A program made the translations under genes and the position numbers. The notes under the pieces were generated by a model, which was not told the origin of the DNA, made no database searches, and saw only the letters and a program-made list of their open reading frames with translations. DNA of 64,000 nt, taken from positions 1-64,000 of the forward strand of contig NZ_JAAIKC010000005.1 in NCBI RefSeq assembly GCF_010820665.1, read 5' to 3'. Below, piece by piece: positions 29,667 to 39,137 of the stretch (its first letter is position 1; each line of letters opens with the position of its first letter). Origin of the DNA: Paenibacillus sp. SYP-B3998 (lineage in GTDB: Bacteria; Bacillota; Bacilli; Paenibacillales; NBRC-103111).

Positions 29667-31628
29667 ATGCCGAAGTTCCTTTTAAAGCGGTGGCACGGTC
29701 TTCACATCGTATGGATTTTCGTTCTGCTCATTGCATTGAGTGCAATCATTTTTGCGTATCAGTGGATACTGGGTTTAATCTCTTTGGTACTGTGTGGAGT
29801 GCTAGCGTACTTTACATTAAAGGCAGAAACCGCTTTTCGCAGAGAACTGAATGCCTATGTCGGAACGATTACACATCGCGTGAAAAAAGCAGGCAACGAA
29901 GTGATGAGTGGCCTTCCAATCGGAATTATTTTATATAATGAAGAAAAACGAATTGAATGGCACAATCCATTCGTAGCAAAAATGCTAGATAAGGAATCTG
30001 TTATCGGGGAATCGATCTATGAGCATTTCCCTGATTTAAAGAGCAAAAAAGATAAGAGTGAGAATTTGGAGCTAGCCATTGGAAAGCTTATCTATCAGGT
30101 GTGGATTCGTCCGGAAGAACGGTTGCTGTATTTCCGGGAAATTACGGAGCAGGCTATTCTTGCAAAGAAGTATGAGGATGAGAAGACGGCTATCGGGATA
30201 GTCATGTTGGACAATCTGGAAGAAGCGACGCAAGGGATGGATGATCAGACTCGCAGCATCATGCTGGCCAAGGTGACAGGAGAGATTACCGAGTGGGCAC
30301 AGAAGTATCAACTCTATCTTCGTCGGACCTCGTCGGATCGATTCCTTATTCTGATGGATCAGAGAGGACTTCGTCAGCTGGAGCAAACGCGCTTTGAGAT
30401 TTTGGACAATGTTCGTGATTTGACTATTGAAAATAAGCTGCCCATGACGCTTAGCGTTGGTATTGCTTCGGGTACGGAGCAACTGATGGAATTGGGCCAA
30501 ATGGCACAAATGGGACTTGATATGTCGCTAGGCCGCGGAGGCGATCAAGTGACAGTCAAGGTCGGACAGCGCCTCTCCTTCTATGGCGGAAGAACGAATG
30601 CCGTTGAAAAGCGCACCCGCGTAAGGGCGAGAGTTATCTCCCATGCGCTGCGGGATTTAATGAAAGATAGCGATAAAGTGGTCATCATGGGCCATCGCTA
30701 TCCGGATATGGATTCGATTGGTGCGGCTATTGGCGTATTGAAGGCTGTACAAGTTGTAGGCAAAGAGGGCTACATCGTGCTCGAAGGGGTAAATCCTTCG
30801 ATTCAAAAGCTCATGGAAACCATTTCAGCGGACGAGCGCTTGTACCGTTGGTTCGTTACACCAGAGCAAGCTATGCAAATAACGACGCAGCGCACACTAG
30901 CGGTCGTTGTAGATACGCATAAGGCATCTATGGTTGCCGAACCAAAGCTTTTACAGCAAACTCATAGGGTTGTTGTTGTCGATCACCATAGACGCAGTGA
31001 GGAGTTCATTCATGATGCTACATTGGTCTATATGGAGCCATATGCATCTTCTACCTGCGAATTAGTGACCGAACTGCTTCAGTACATTAATGAGAAGCTA
31101 ACTTTGGAAGTATTGGAGGCTACGGTGCTGCTAGCCGGTATTGTAGTTGATACGAAGAGCTTCAGCCTTCGCACAGGAGCAAGGACTTTTGAAGCGGCGT
31201 CCTATTTACGCCGAAATGGAGCAGACTCTGCTTTGATTCAGCGGTTAATGAAAGAAGATATCGATTCATTTATCGAGAAAGCAGAGATTATTAAGCATAC
31301 CCAAACCATCTATGAGCATGTGGCATTGGCAGTTGCTGAGCCTAATCGCAAATATTCTCAGTTGATGATTGCTCAAGTAGCTGATACATTGTTAAATATG
31401 ACGAATATTATGGCTTCCTTTGTTATCAGCGAACGATTGGACGGTCTCATCGGAATTAGCGCGAGATCGCTCGGACAGATGAACGTCCAGGTCGTGATGG
31501 AGCGTTTGGGTGGCGGCGGGCATTTAACGAATGCTGCTACTCAGATGGAGGGTAGTTTAGAGGAAGCAACGAGACGATTGAAGCAAGTACTTGAGGAAAT
31601 GCAGGAAGAGGAGGGACTTTTCGAATGA
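29667..31628 (+). CDS. gdpP: Cyclic di-AMP phosphodiesterase GdpP
   Basis: 653-aa membrane enzyme that hydrolyses c-di-AMP to pApA and so affects potassium balance, cell wall and beta-lactam tolerance. It has two N-terminal membrane helices (about residues 10-50), a PAS region, a degenerate GGDEF domain (no GGDEF motif seen), and then the DHH domain with [11 protein letters not shown] and [12 protein letters not shown]. The DHHA1 part ends with [12 protein letters not shown]. Its stop overlaps rplI by 4 bp. Confidence 0.96.
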   Translation: MPKFLLKRWHGLHIVWIFVLLIALSAIIFAYQWILGLISLVLCGVLAYFTLKAETAFRRELNAYVGTITHRVKKAGNEVMSGLPIGIILYNEEKRIEWHNPFVAKMLDKESVIGESIYEHFPDLKSKKDKSENLELAIGKLIYQVWIRPEERLLYFREITEQAILAKKYEDEKTAIGIVMLDNLEEATQGMDDQTRSIMLAKVTGEITEWAQKYQLYLRRTSSDRFLILMDQRGLRQLEQTRFEILDNVRDLTIENKLPMTLSVGIASGTEQLMELGQMAQMGLDMSLGRGGDQVTVKVGQRLSFYGGRTNAVEKRTRVRARVISHALRDLMKDSDKVVIMGHRYPDMDSIGAAIGVLKAVQVVGKEGYIVLEGVNPSIQKLMETISADERLYRWFVTPEQAMQITTQRTLAVVVDTHKASMVAEPKLLQQTHRVVVVDHHRRSEEFIHDATLVYMEPYASSTCELVTELLQYINEKLTLEVLEATVLLAGIVVDTKSFSLRTGARTFEAASYLRRNGADSALIQRLMKEDIDSFIEKAEIIKHTQTIYEHVALAVAEPNRKYSQLMIAQVADTLLNMTNIMASFVISERLDGLIGISARSLGQMNVQVVMERLGGGGHLTNAATQMEGSLEEATRRLKQVLEEMQEEEGLFE

Positions 31629-32074
31629 AAGTTATTTTATTGAAGGACGTTAAAGGCCAAGGTAAAAAAGGTGAAGTTAAAGAAGTATCTGAGGGGTATG
31701 CGCAAAATTTCCTGATTGCACAGGGGCTTGCGGCGCCAGCGACACAAGGAACAGTGAAGGTTCTGGATAATCAGAAGAAAGCGGAGCAACGCCGCAAAGA
31801 TCAAGAAAAAGCGGATGCTCAGGCGCTCGGGGTTAAGCTTGGAGAAATGACGATTCAAATTAAAGCAAAAGCTGGTGAAGGTGGACGCTTGTTTGGTGCC
31901 ATCACAAGTAAGCAAATTGCAGAAGTCCTGGAGAAGCAAAACAAGATTGTTATCGATAAGCGCAAAATTGTTCTGGAAGATCCGATTCGCACACTAGGTG
32001 TAACGAAGGTGCCGGTGAAACTGCATAGTGACGTAACAGCGACCCTCAGCGTACAAATAACGGAAGAGAAATAA
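31625..32074 (+). CDS. rplI: 50S ribosomal protein L9
   Basis: 149-aa protein with the two-domain dumbbell form. The N-terminal part [18 protein letters not shown] binds 23S rRNA, a long central helix rich in Lys, Glu and Gln follows, and the C-terminal domain contains [14 protein letters not shown]. It is translationally coupled to gdpP by the ATGA overlap and is followed by dnaB. Confidence 0.97.
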   Translation: MKVILLKDVKGQGKKGEVKEVSEGYAQNFLIAQGLAAPATQGTVKVLDNQKKAEQRRKDQEKADAQALGVKLGEMTIQIKAKAGEGGRLFGAITSKQIAEVLEKQNKIVIDKRKIVLEDPIRTLGVTKVPVKLHSDVTATLSVQITEEK

Positions 32075-32114
32075 GATTGATTACTAAACATCATAGAAAG
32101 GCGGGTACCATGAA

Positions 32115-33476
32115 ATGAGCAACGAAAACATGTTTATGGATCGTGTACCCCCACAGAATATAGAAGCCGAGCAGGCCGTGCTCGGCGCTATTTTGCTTCA
32201 AGGCGATGCACTGATTACCGCAATGGAGCGAGTATCCAGTGATGACTTCTACCGCGGCCAGCATAAGAGTATCTTCGAGGCTATTGTTGAACTGGCTGAA
32301 GAGCAGGAGCCAGTTGATCTGATCACACTGACGTCGAAGCTGCAGGATAAGCAGCAGCTTGAAGAAATCGGCGGAGTGACGTACCTCTCAGAGCTCGCAA
32401 ATGCAGTGCCAACAGCAGCTAACGTTGACTATTACGCGGCTATCGTCGAAGAGAAGTCGATGTTGCGGCGACTCATCCGTACGGCCACACAGATCGTTTC
32501 GGATGGCTATGCGAGTTCAGATGATGTGGGGGCCATGCTTAGCGATGCCGAGGCGCGCATTCTTGAGATCTCGCAGCGGCGCAGCTCAAGCGGATTCGTG
32601 GTTATTCGCGATGTGCTTATGGAGGTCTTCGAGAAAGTCGAGCATCTTTACTCGAATAAAGGGGGATCCACAGGAATACCTTCAGGATTCGTTGACCTGG
32701 ACAAGATGACGTCGGGCTTCCAACGTTCTGACCTTGTCATCTTAGCAGCTCGTCCTTCCGTCGGTAAGACCGCGTTTGCGCTGAATGTCGCGCAGAACGT
32801 CGGTGTAAGGGCGAAGGAAACCGTGGCCATCTTCTCCTTAGAGATGGGCGCGGCACAGCTCGTACAGCGTATGATTTGTGCAGAGGCGAATGTCGATGCG
32901 AACCGGATGCGGACAGGCTTCCTTGAGGGAGACGATTGGGAGAAGCTCACAATGGCGATAGGGGCCTTGTCAGAGGCGAATATTTACATTGATGATTCGC
33001 CATCCATTACGGTGGCTGATATTCGTGCGAAATGCCGTCGTCTGCAGCAAGAAAAAGGGCTAGGGATGATCCTTATCGACTACCTGCAGCTGATTGCGGG
33101 TCGCGGCAAAGGGGATAACCGTCAGCAGGAGGTCTCCGAGATCTCACGTACACTGAAACAAATCGCGCGTGAATTGAACGTACCGGTTATTGCGCTCTCA
33201 CAGCTTAGCCGGGGTGTGGAGCAGCGTCAGGATAAACGTCCGATGATGTCAGATCTTCGGGAATCGGGTTCTATCGAGCAAGATGCCGATATCGTAGCCT
33301 TCCTCTACCGGGATGATTACTACGATAAGGAATCCGAAAAGAAGAACATTATCGAAATTATTATTGCCAAACAGCGTAATGGTCCGGTAGGGACAGTAGA
33401 ATTGGCGTTCTTAAAGCAATTTAATAAATTCGTGAATATGGATCGAAGCCATCAAGAGGCAGCCGGGCAATACTAA
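32115..33476 (+). CDS. dnaB: Replicative DNA helicase (DnaB family; dnaC of Bacillus)
   Basis: 453-aa hexameric helicase. The N-terminal domain begins PPQNIEAEQAVLGAILL, followed by the RecA-like ATPase with Walker A ARPSVGKTAFALN and Walker B MILIDYLQLI, and the late block SDLRESGSIEQDADIV. No intein is present. Its 3' end is part of the terminator stem. Confidence 0.97.
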   Translation: MSNENMFMDRVPPQNIEAEQAVLGAILLQGDALITAMERVSSDDFYRGQHKSIFEAIVELAEEQEPVDLITLTSKLQDKQQLEEIGGVTYLSELANAVPTAANVDYYAAIVEEKSMLRRLIRTATQIVSDGYASSDDVGAMLSDAEARILEISQRRSSSGFVVIRDVLMEVFEKVEHLYSNKGGSTGIPSGFVDLDKMTSGFQRSDLVILAARPSVGKTAFALNVAQNVGVRAKETVAIFSLEMGAAQLVQRMICAEANVDANRMRTGFLEGDDWEKLTMAIGALSEANIYIDDSPSITVADIRAKCRRLQQEKGLGMILIDYLQLIAGRGKGDNRQQEVSEISRTLKQIARELNVPVIALSQLSRGVEQRQDKRPMMSDLRESGSIEQDADIVAFLYRDDYYDKESEKKNIIEIIIAKQRNGPVGTVELAFLKQFNKFVNMDRSHQEAAGQY

Positions 33477-33490
33477 GGCTGCTTTTTTCT
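33459..33490 (+). terminator. Intrinsic terminator overlapping the dnaB stop
   Basis: GCAGCC (33459-33464), within the last dnaB codons, pairs with GGCTGC (33477-33482) after the stop codon; a long T/C run follows. Confidence 0.8.
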
Positions 33491-33630
33491 TTTTTTGCCC
33501 TATCTGAATGGATTAAAAACCGGCAGCAACGAGATCATAAGGATATAGTTGAAATATTGCATGACGTTGTTTTTTAATTTGAGTGAAAATTTAGGTGTCT
33601 CTTTCAATAAACAATAGACATAGTATGTGC

Positions 33631-33675
33631 AATTTCCGAACGATTATACCAAGGTCCGTATAATCGTTCGTTTTT
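33631..33675. promoter_or_regulatory. PurR operator (paired PurBoxes) upstream of purA
   Basis: Two divergent boxes, AATTTCCGAACGATT at the left and the inverted AATCGTTCGTTTTT at the right, contain the CGAA cores of the Bacillus PurBox consensus AWWWCCGAACWWT. Together they form a perfect 13-bp inverted repeat (33637-33649 and 33658-33670). They end just before the -35 at 33678. PurR would bind here and repress purA unless PRPP is high. Confidence 0.8.
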
Positions 33676-33677
33676 AA

Positions 33678-33706
33678 TTGACTTTGCTTAAGGGGACTGC
33701 TACACT
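33678..33706 (+). promoter_or_regulatory. purA promoter
   Basis: TTGACT (33678-33683) and TACACT (33701-33706) are exactly 17 bp apart, with the PurR operator directly upstream. The predicted transcription start is about 33713, leaving a leader of about 330 nt before purA. The stretch 33491-33630 between the dnaB terminator and the operator shows nothing further. Confidence 0.7.
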
Positions 33707-33712
33707 TAAGAC

Positions 33713-34040
33713 GGTGGAAAAAACCTTGATCTAATCGCTCCAATTAACATGGATGTTTAGAATAAAGGTCGTTTTTCATGCCGAAAGGTAGGTTCGCTCA
33801 AAGCTTGTCGAAGGTCTGACTGCTTTACGAAATCTACGTGTTCCTTTGCGGTGAGTAAGCTCTCATAACCGGTCTGCGAAGCATAACGGGTCCGTGTTGT
33901 GAGGTAGTTGCATCGCCAAAGGGAAAGTAGCACGGACTTAATACTTTAGCGCTTTAATGAAGTCCAACTTTCCTTTGTGGCACACAAAAGCCATAGCGGC
34001 TCATTATGGGTGACTCGTCACCGTACGGAGGTAAGTGCAC
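33713..34040 (+). ncRNA. Structured 5' leader of purA, unknown class
   Basis: About 330 untranslated nt with several helices. GTCCGTG (33890-33896) can pair with CACGGAC (33931-33937). Alternatively GGACTT (33934-33939) pairs with AAGTCC (33960-33965), inside an outer stem of GCCAAAGGGAAAG (33915-33927) with CTTTCCTTTGTGGC (33968-33981). The two foldings exclude each other. Two more hairpins, CCATA/TATGG and GGTGA-CUCG-UCACC (34009-34022), stand right before the ribosome-binding site GGAGGT. It does not match the consensus of the riboswitch classes I know. Confidence 0.55.
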
Positions 34041-35327
34041 ATGTCAACGGTTGTTGTTGTCGGAACGCAATGGGGAGATGAAGGAAAAGGGAAGATCACG
34101 GATTTCCTAGCTGAATCCGCGGAGGTTGTTGCTCGTTATCAAGGCGGTAACAATGCAGGCCATACGATCATCATTAGCGGTAAGAAGTACAAACTAACGA
34201 TGATTCCTTCAGGTATTTTTTACAAAGATAAAGCTTGTGTAATCGGAAATGGTATGGTTATTAACCCGGCTGCACTCATCGAAGAAATTAATTACATTCA
34301 TGATAATGGGTTTACTACAACAAACCTGAATATTAGTGATCGCGCGCATGTGATTATGCCGTATCACCTATTGCTGGACGGTCTGGAAGAGGATCGTAAA
34401 GGAGACAGCAAGATCGGTACGACTCGCAAAGGGATCGGGCCTTGTTATATGGATAAAGCCGCTCGTAACGGCATTCGGATCGCTGATCTGATGGATGCGG
34501 AGGAGTTTGAGTTGAAGCTCAGACGAATCGTTGCAGAGAAAAATGTCGTGATCGAACAAGTGTACGGATCCAAAGCCTTGGATGTAGAGCCGATTCTAAA
34601 AGAATACCTTGCATTCGCGGAAGTATTGCGTCCTTACGTGACGGACACGTCCGTCGTATTGAATAAATACATTGATGAAGGCCGCAGAGTGTTGTTTGAA
34701 GGCGCGCAAGGCGTAATGCTGGACATCGACCAAGGCACGTACCCGTACGTGACATCATCCAACCCAACAGCGGGTGGGGTATGTATCGGCTCTGGCGTAG
34801 GCCCAACGAAGATCCACAACATTATCGGTGTGGCAAAAGCTTACACGACTCGTGTTGGCGACGGTCCGTTCCCTACGGAGCTGGACAACGAAATCGGCGC
34901 TTGGATTCGCGAGAAAGGCTTTGAGTACGGGACAGTTACTGGCCGTCCCCGTCGCGTGGGTTGGTTCGACAGCGTAGTTGTTCGCCACGCAAGACGTGTA
35001 AGTGGTATCACAGGGTTGTCCCTGAACTCCATCGACGTGCTGACAGGGCTAGAAACGGTTAAAATTTGCACGGGTTATATGTACCGTGGTGAATTGATTG
35101 AGCATTACCCAGCCAGCTTGAAAGCTATCTCAGAGTGCGAAGCAGTCTACGAAGAGCTACCAGGGTGGACAGAAGATGTAACAACAGCTCGTTCTTTGAG
35201 TGATCTGCCTGAGAATGCAAGGCATTATGTGGAACGCATATCGCAGCTTACAGGCATTCCGATCGCAATTTTCTCCGTAGGACGTAATCGTGAGCAAACA
35301 AATCTAGTACGTCCAATCTACGCTTAA
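34041..35327 (+). CDS. purA: Adenylosuccinate synthetase
   Basis: 428-aa enzyme that joins IMP and aspartate using GTP, the first step from IMP to AMP. The P-loop [14 protein letters not shown] lies at about residues 9-22. The family signature around QGGNNAGHT and the [11 protein letters not shown] block are intact. The frame opens at a GTG two codons upstream, but GGAGGT is spaced for the ATG at 34041. It is likely controlled by PurR and perhaps by its leader RNA. Confidence 0.97.
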   Translation: MSTVVVVGTQWGDEGKGKITDFLAESAEVVARYQGGNNAGHTIIISGKKYKLTMIPSGIFYKDKACVIGNGMVINPAALIEEINYIHDNGFTTTNLNISDRAHVIMPYHLLLDGLEEDRKGDSKIGTTRKGIGPCYMDKAARNGIRIADLMDAEEFELKLRRIVAEKNVVIEQVYGSKALDVEPILKEYLAFAEVLRPYVTDTSVVLNKYIDEGRRVLFEGAQGVMLDIDQGTYPYVTSSNPTAGGVCIGSGVGPTKIHNIIGVAKAYTTRVGDGPFPTELDNEIGAWIREKGFEYGTVTGRPRRVGWFDSVVVRHARRVSGITGLSLNSIDVLTGLETVKICTGYMYRGELIEHYPASLKAISECEAVYEELPGWTEDVTTARSLSDLPENARHYVERISQLTGIPIAIFSVGRNREQTNLVRPIYA

Positions 35328-35335
35328 ATTTAGTA

Positions 35336-35378
35336 AAATCCTCTAAGTTGTTTATAGCTTAGAGGATTTCTTTTTTTA
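35336..35378 (+). terminator. Intrinsic terminator after purA
   Basis: AAATCCTCTAAG (35336-35347) and CTTAGAGGATTT (35358-35369) form a perfect 12-bp stem with a 10-nt loop, then TCTTTTTTT. Confidence 0.93.
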
Positions 35379-35453
35379 TAGGGATTTAATGGAGATGAAT
35401 TCGTCAATACTGGAAAGGAGGTAAATGATTAAGCGCTAGGAGTGGTGTAAGGA

Positions 35454-36134
35454 ATGAAATTTATGCAATGGCTAGGCAAAATTGTGATTGGAACGGTCCT
35501 TATTTCTTCACTATCAGTATGTACGACGTGGTATGTGGTGAACATGTACGTCGAGGATATATTTCGACAATTTCAAATCCCTGCGTTAGGTAAAAAGGTT
35601 CAATTTTCCGATTTTGCTGCAAGATTGGGAGAAGAGCTGAATATAGTTAAGCCAAGAGACGGGGGCAAACGAGCGGTGATGACACAGACCGAACCATCCA
35701 GTCCGTCAACAAAACCAGAAGCAAGTTCTCTTCCAAGTCCAAATGGGAGCAAAGCGAGCACGATCGACCCCCAAGACCAACACGGCTCTGGAACGACAAG
35801 TCCTACTACAAAATCAGGTGCAAAGGCGGAGGCTAAGGATGACTCCGTCGCTGTCATGGGGAGAGTTCAAACGGAGGCCGAAGCACAGAAGAAAGATCTT
35901 GTTCTGTCTACCGAGGATTTCGCCAAGAAGAAAGAGGCGCTCTCTAGCGATGACAAGATGAAAGTGTTTTCCTTGCTTGTAGCTAAGCTGCCTCAGAATG
36001 AAGTTCAACATTTATCTGCTTTACTTGAGGATGGGATTACATCAAGTGAGCTGAAGGAGGTCGATCTAACACTGAAAAAGTATTTGAATGAACAAGAATA
36101 CAAGCAGTTGATGGAGATTATCGGTAAATATTAG
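35454..36134 (+). CDS. Membrane-anchored hypothetical protein
   Basis: 226-aa protein with one N-terminal membrane segment (about residues 9-30). A disordered Ser/Pro/Thr/Lys-rich linker follows (about 70-135). The C-terminal helical domain of about 75 residues contains SSDDKMKVFSLLVAKLPQNE. It lies between purA and the wall-related M23/walR genes, which suggests an envelope role, but I recognise no family. Confidence 0.65.
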   Translation: MKFMQWLGKIVIGTVLISSLSVCTTWYVVNMYVEDIFRQFQIPALGKKVQFSDFAARLGEELNIVKPRDGGKRAVMTQTEPSSPSTKPEASSLPSPNGSKASTIDPQDQHGSGTTSPTTKSGAKAEAKDDSVAVMGRVQTEAEAQKKDLVLSTEDFAKKKEALSSDDKMKVFSLLVAKLPQNEVQHLSALLEDGITSSELKEVDLTLKKYLNEQEYKQLMEIIGKY

Positions 36135-36151
36135 AGGTGTGCTAACGTTAG

Positions 36152-36412
36152 TCAGGTAAGAAGTTGTCCGCCGAACTTGGTGATGGTATCCTCGGCTTCG
36201 CGGTAACGGGATTTTTGGACACATACTTCGAGCCCATAGGATAAGGAGGCGATAGAGCTTTCTAGATTTTGTACAAAAGAATCAGATTGAAATTCGACGA
36301 TAAAATTATTATTGTCGAATCTAATATCCAGTACGCCTTGGCGCTTAAGTTGCTCTGCCGCTTGTTCTAGGTTATCCACGTTATGAAATGTAGCCGTTAG
36401 ATTTACTTCCAT
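36152..36412 (-). CDS. Small hypothetical protein
   Basis: 86-aa protein, MEVNLTATFHNVDNLEQAAE at the start, with a predicted alpha/beta fold and no membrane segment. It repeats a hydrophobic strand (IRFDNNNFIVEF) followed by a long helix. AGGAGG lies 7 nt before the ATG at 36412, supporting this start over the one six codons upstream. Family and function are not recognised. Confidence 0.6.
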   Translation of the reverse strand: MEVNLTATFHNVDNLEQAAEQLKRQGVLDIRFDNNNFIVEFQSDSFVQNLESSIASLSYGLEVCVQKSRYREAEDTITKFGGQLLT

Positions 36413-36750
36413 GTGAAAGTCCTCCTTCAAGTTTTCATTAGAAAACTAGTTTGGTAAGCATTCGCCAAATTCTTTACTCCACGAAGGCGTATGTCGTCAG
36501 CACTAGTCTTTGCCAAAAATTTTGCTTCGGTAGTCATAGTATTGGATTTCTCAACAAAAAACACGAGGTTTTGGCGACGATTTTTAGGTATTGACACCAA
36601 TCTATCACAGGGCTGTCGACTCTTTTGTTGAAATAGGCACAGTAAGTGTGGTAAATTTAACAAAAGAAAGACATAGTTCTATGGATATTATGTCTAATCA
36701 AGGTTTATTTATGTATCTGTGGATGCAAAACCGTTCAAAGGGAGAAGATC
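36413..36750. other. Intergenic region before the M23 peptidase
   Basis: No convincing gene. It contains the divergent leader of the 36152 gene and of the peptidase. A weak TTGTTG with TGGTAA about 18 bp downstream (around 36625) could be the peptidase promoter. I see no clear WalR tandem repeat. Confidence 0.4.
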
Positions 36751-38289
36751 ATGACAGGTTTCAGGGGTATACGCTTTGTCATGGATCTCATCGAGAGATT
36801 CAAGTCTAAGCGAGAAAGCTTGACCGGAAGTGAATCAGACAAGCAGCAGCAAGAAGTAACGACAACAACGACGCTGGCGGTAATGAAACGACATAAATGG
36901 CCTCTTGTTCTGGGTATAGGCGCAATCGCGCTAACAGGGGCAATCACGTTTGCTGGACATCAATATGTAGAAGCAGGCATGGTCAATGTATACCATGTGA
37001 TGCTAAACGATCAAGAAATCGGTATCGTAAGTGACAATAAGATTATCGATGAATATAAGCAAAACAGGCCGTCTGAAGTTCAACAAAATTTTCCTGATGT
37101 TCATATGGTTCTTGAAACAAACGGAATCACCTACAGGGCTGAAAGGGCTTACAGTGTAAAATCAGATGACGAAGCCGTCATTGCTTCTTTAAACACGCTG
37201 TTAATCCCGAAGCCGACAGGCGTAGAGCTGAAGGTAGACGGCAAGATGGTTGCGATTGTGAAGGATCAGACAACAGCAGAGCTTATTCTCGAGCAGGTTA
37301 GGGAGCCTTTCAAACCGAAGGGCAAACAATCCACTAAGGTTGCGGCTCTATCCGCAAGTATGGGGGAAGACATCTCTACCGCACCATCCGAACTCGATAA
37401 AGTGGAGTTCATTCAGCAAGTCGATAAGGTTGAAATACCGATTGATCCGAAGGAACTTGCCAAGCCAGAGGACGTTGTGAAAAAGCTTCAAACGGGTAAT
37501 GTGCAGCCAGCTAAATATACGGTTGTGGAAGGAGATTGCGTCTCCTGTATCGCCAAAAAACTTGGTATTTCTAAGCAATTCATTTATGATAACAATCCAG
37601 GAATTCAAGACGATAAATTGAAGATTGGCAATCAGTTGGATGTCACTGTGCTCCAGCCTACACTCTCTGTCAAAACGACGGAGCGGATTATAAAGAATCA
37701 AGAGATTCAATATGACACGGAGTATGTCAAAGACGATTCGATGCGCGTGGGTATTGTTCAACCGATTTCGGCAGGCAAGAACGGGCTGAAAAAGGTGACC
37801 ATACAAGTCACTAAGGTCGATGGATTGATGAAAGATGAAAAGCTCATTGATGAGGAAATCATTGATAAGCCGGTAACAGCTAAAGTGAAAAAAGGCACCA
37901 AAGTGATTCAAGGTGAAGGAACAGGGAAATTTGCTTGGCCTGTTGTATCTCCTAGTATTTCGAGTACGTTCGGTGTTCGTTGGGGCAAGCTGCACAAAGG
38001 TATCGATATTACGGGAAATAAAAATATTATGGCTGCCGATAATGGTAAAGTTATTGAAACTGGATATAAATCAGATTACGGCAATTATGTGATTATTAAT
38101 CATTTGAATGGTTACGAGACGCTATATGGACACATGAGCAAGGTGACCACCTCCGAAGGTACGATTGTGGAGAAGGGCGATAAAATTGGCATCATGGGGA
38201 GTACAGGCGATTCCACGGGCGTGCATCTGCACTTCGAGGTTCACAATAGTGGAGAGCTTCAAAATCCCTTGAAATATTTGAATCGATAA
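36751..38289 (+). CDS. M23 family cell-wall endopeptidase with LysM and G5-type domains
   Basis: 512-aa envelope protein. A single membrane anchor (about residues 50-70) is followed by a helical and beta region, a LysM-type peptidoglycan-binding motif (about 250-295, KYTVVEGDCVSCIAKKLGI), a G5-like domain with repeated E-x-I beta strands, and a C-terminal M23 LytM domain. Metal ligands are visible: H415 and D419 in HKGIDI, and H492/H494 in GVHLHFEV. It would cleave peptidoglycan cross-bridges. It sits just upstream of walR, whose regulon controls such hydrolases. GGGAG precedes the ATG. Confidence 0.9.
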   Translation: MTGFRGIRFVMDLIERFKSKRESLTGSESDKQQQEVTTTTTLAVMKRHKWPLVLGIGAIALTGAITFAGHQYVEAGMVNVYHVMLNDQEIGIVSDNKIIDEYKQNRPSEVQQNFPDVHMVLETNGITYRAERAYSVKSDDEAVIASLNTLLIPKPTGVELKVDGKMVAIVKDQTTAELILEQVREPFKPKGKQSTKVAALSASMGEDISTAPSELDKVEFIQQVDKVEIPIDPKELAKPEDVVKKLQTGNVQPAKYTVVEGDCVSCIAKKLGISKQFIYDNNPGIQDDKLKIGNQLDVTVLQPTLSVKTTERIIKNQEIQYDTEYVKDDSMRVGIVQPISAGKNGLKKVTIQVTKVDGLMKDEKLIDEEIIDKPVTAKVKKGTKVIQGEGTGKFAWPVVSPSISSTFGVRWGKLHKGIDITGNKNIMAADNGKVIETGYKSDYGNYVIINHLNGYETLYGHMSKVTTSEGTIVEKGDKIGIMGSTGDSTGVHLHFEVHNSGELQNPLKYLNR

Positions 38290-38291
38290 GT

Positions 38292-38343
38292 AGACAAAGA
38301 GGCAGGGTCAAACCGAACATCACGGGGACCTTGTCTCTTTTTA
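38292..38343 (+). terminator. Intrinsic terminator after the M23 peptidase gene
   Basis: AGACAA (38292-38297) pairs with TTGTCT (38331-38336), and GGTC with GGACC inside it, followed by a T run. Confidence 0.6.
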
Positions 38344-38406
38344 CGTGAAGGTATGGTAAAATAGACAGAAGTATGTAAAAAGATGGACGACTTTTAGAAG
38401 TAGGCG

Positions 38407-39135
38407 GTGGTACGTTTGTTTGGCAAAATTCTTGTGGTGGATGACGAACAACCGATTGCAGATATTTTGAAATTTAATTTGGAAAAAGAGGGCTATCAAG
38501 TGATATGCGCTTATGATGGCGGGAGCGCGGTGGAGCTAGCTTTTTCCGAGCTGCCAGACCTGATACTGCTTGATCTCATGCTGCCTGTTAAGGACGGGAT
38601 GGATGTATGTCGGGAGGTTCGCTCTAAGCTGAATACTCCTATCATTATGCTGACTGCCAAGGATACAGAACTGGATAAAGTGCTTGGCCTAGAAATGGGC
38701 GCTGATGACTATGTAACCAAGCCATTTGGTACACGAGAGCTGCTTGCTCGCGTGAAGGCCCACTTGCGCAGGCAGACGAAAGCACAGGCGGCTCCGACGG
38801 ATTTGGATACACAGCGCAATGGGCTGCGCATACATGAGCTTTTTATCGATAACGACATGTATATGGTATATAAAGACGGGAATCCGCTTGATCTGACACA
38901 CAGGGAGTTTGAACTGATTCAATACTTAGCCAAAAATTCGGGTAAAGTGATGACGCGCGAACACCTGCTGCAAGCCGTGTGGGGCTTCGAGTATTTCGGT
39001 GATGTGCGTACAGTGGATGTTACGATAAGACGTCTGCGTGAGAAGCTAGAAACGGACCCAAGTCGTCCAGAATATATTATGACCCGCAGGGGACTTGGTT
39101 ACTTGATGCGGAGCCCGAAAACCGGAGGCTTCTAA
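38407..39135 (+). CDS. walR: Cell-wall response regulator WalR
   Basis: 242-aa OmpR-type regulator, essential in many Firmicutes, controlling wall hydrolases with WalK. The receiver has the acidic pocket VDDEQP, phospho-acceptor D56 in LLDLMLP and the conserved lysine in TKPFGTREL. The winged-helix output ends in [10 protein letters not shown]. The frame opens with GTG at 38407; a TTG at 38416 gives an N-terminus closer to that of relatives, so the start is uncertain by three codons. walK begins 2 bp after it. Confidence 0.96.
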   Translation: MVRLFGKILVVDDEQPIADILKFNLEKEGYQVICAYDGGSAVELAFSELPDLILLDLMLPVKDGMDVCREVRSKLNTPIIMLTAKDTELDKVLGLEMGADDYVTKPFGTRELLARVKAHLRRQTKAQAAPTDLDTQRNGLRIHELFIDNDMYMVYKDGNPLDLTHREFELIQYLAKNSGKVMTREHLLQAVWGFEYFGDVRTVDVTIRRLREKLETDPSRPEYIMTRRGLGYLMRSPKTGGF

Positions 39136-39137
39136 GC

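Noticed and set aside
30130-30142. ATTTCCGGGAAAT inside gdpP as a Noc-binding site
   Set aside because: The known Noc site is 14 bp with three C and three G in the centre; this 13-mer lacks one base and lies in coding sequence, so a chance match is likely.
33713-34040. Assignment of the purA leader to a known riboswitch, 6S RNA, tmRNA, SRP RNA or RNase P RNA
   Set aside because: None of the diagnostic conserved blocks of these RNAs could be found in the sequence, so it is left as unknown class.
36427-36663. Leftward 78-codon frame before the M23 gene
   Set aside because: Composition and lack of a ribosome-binding site suggest it is chance; it also overlaps the leader of the gene at 36152.
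37348-37995. 215-codon antisense frame in the M23 peptidase gene
   Set aside because: Shadow frame over a gene with clear domains; no supporting start signal.
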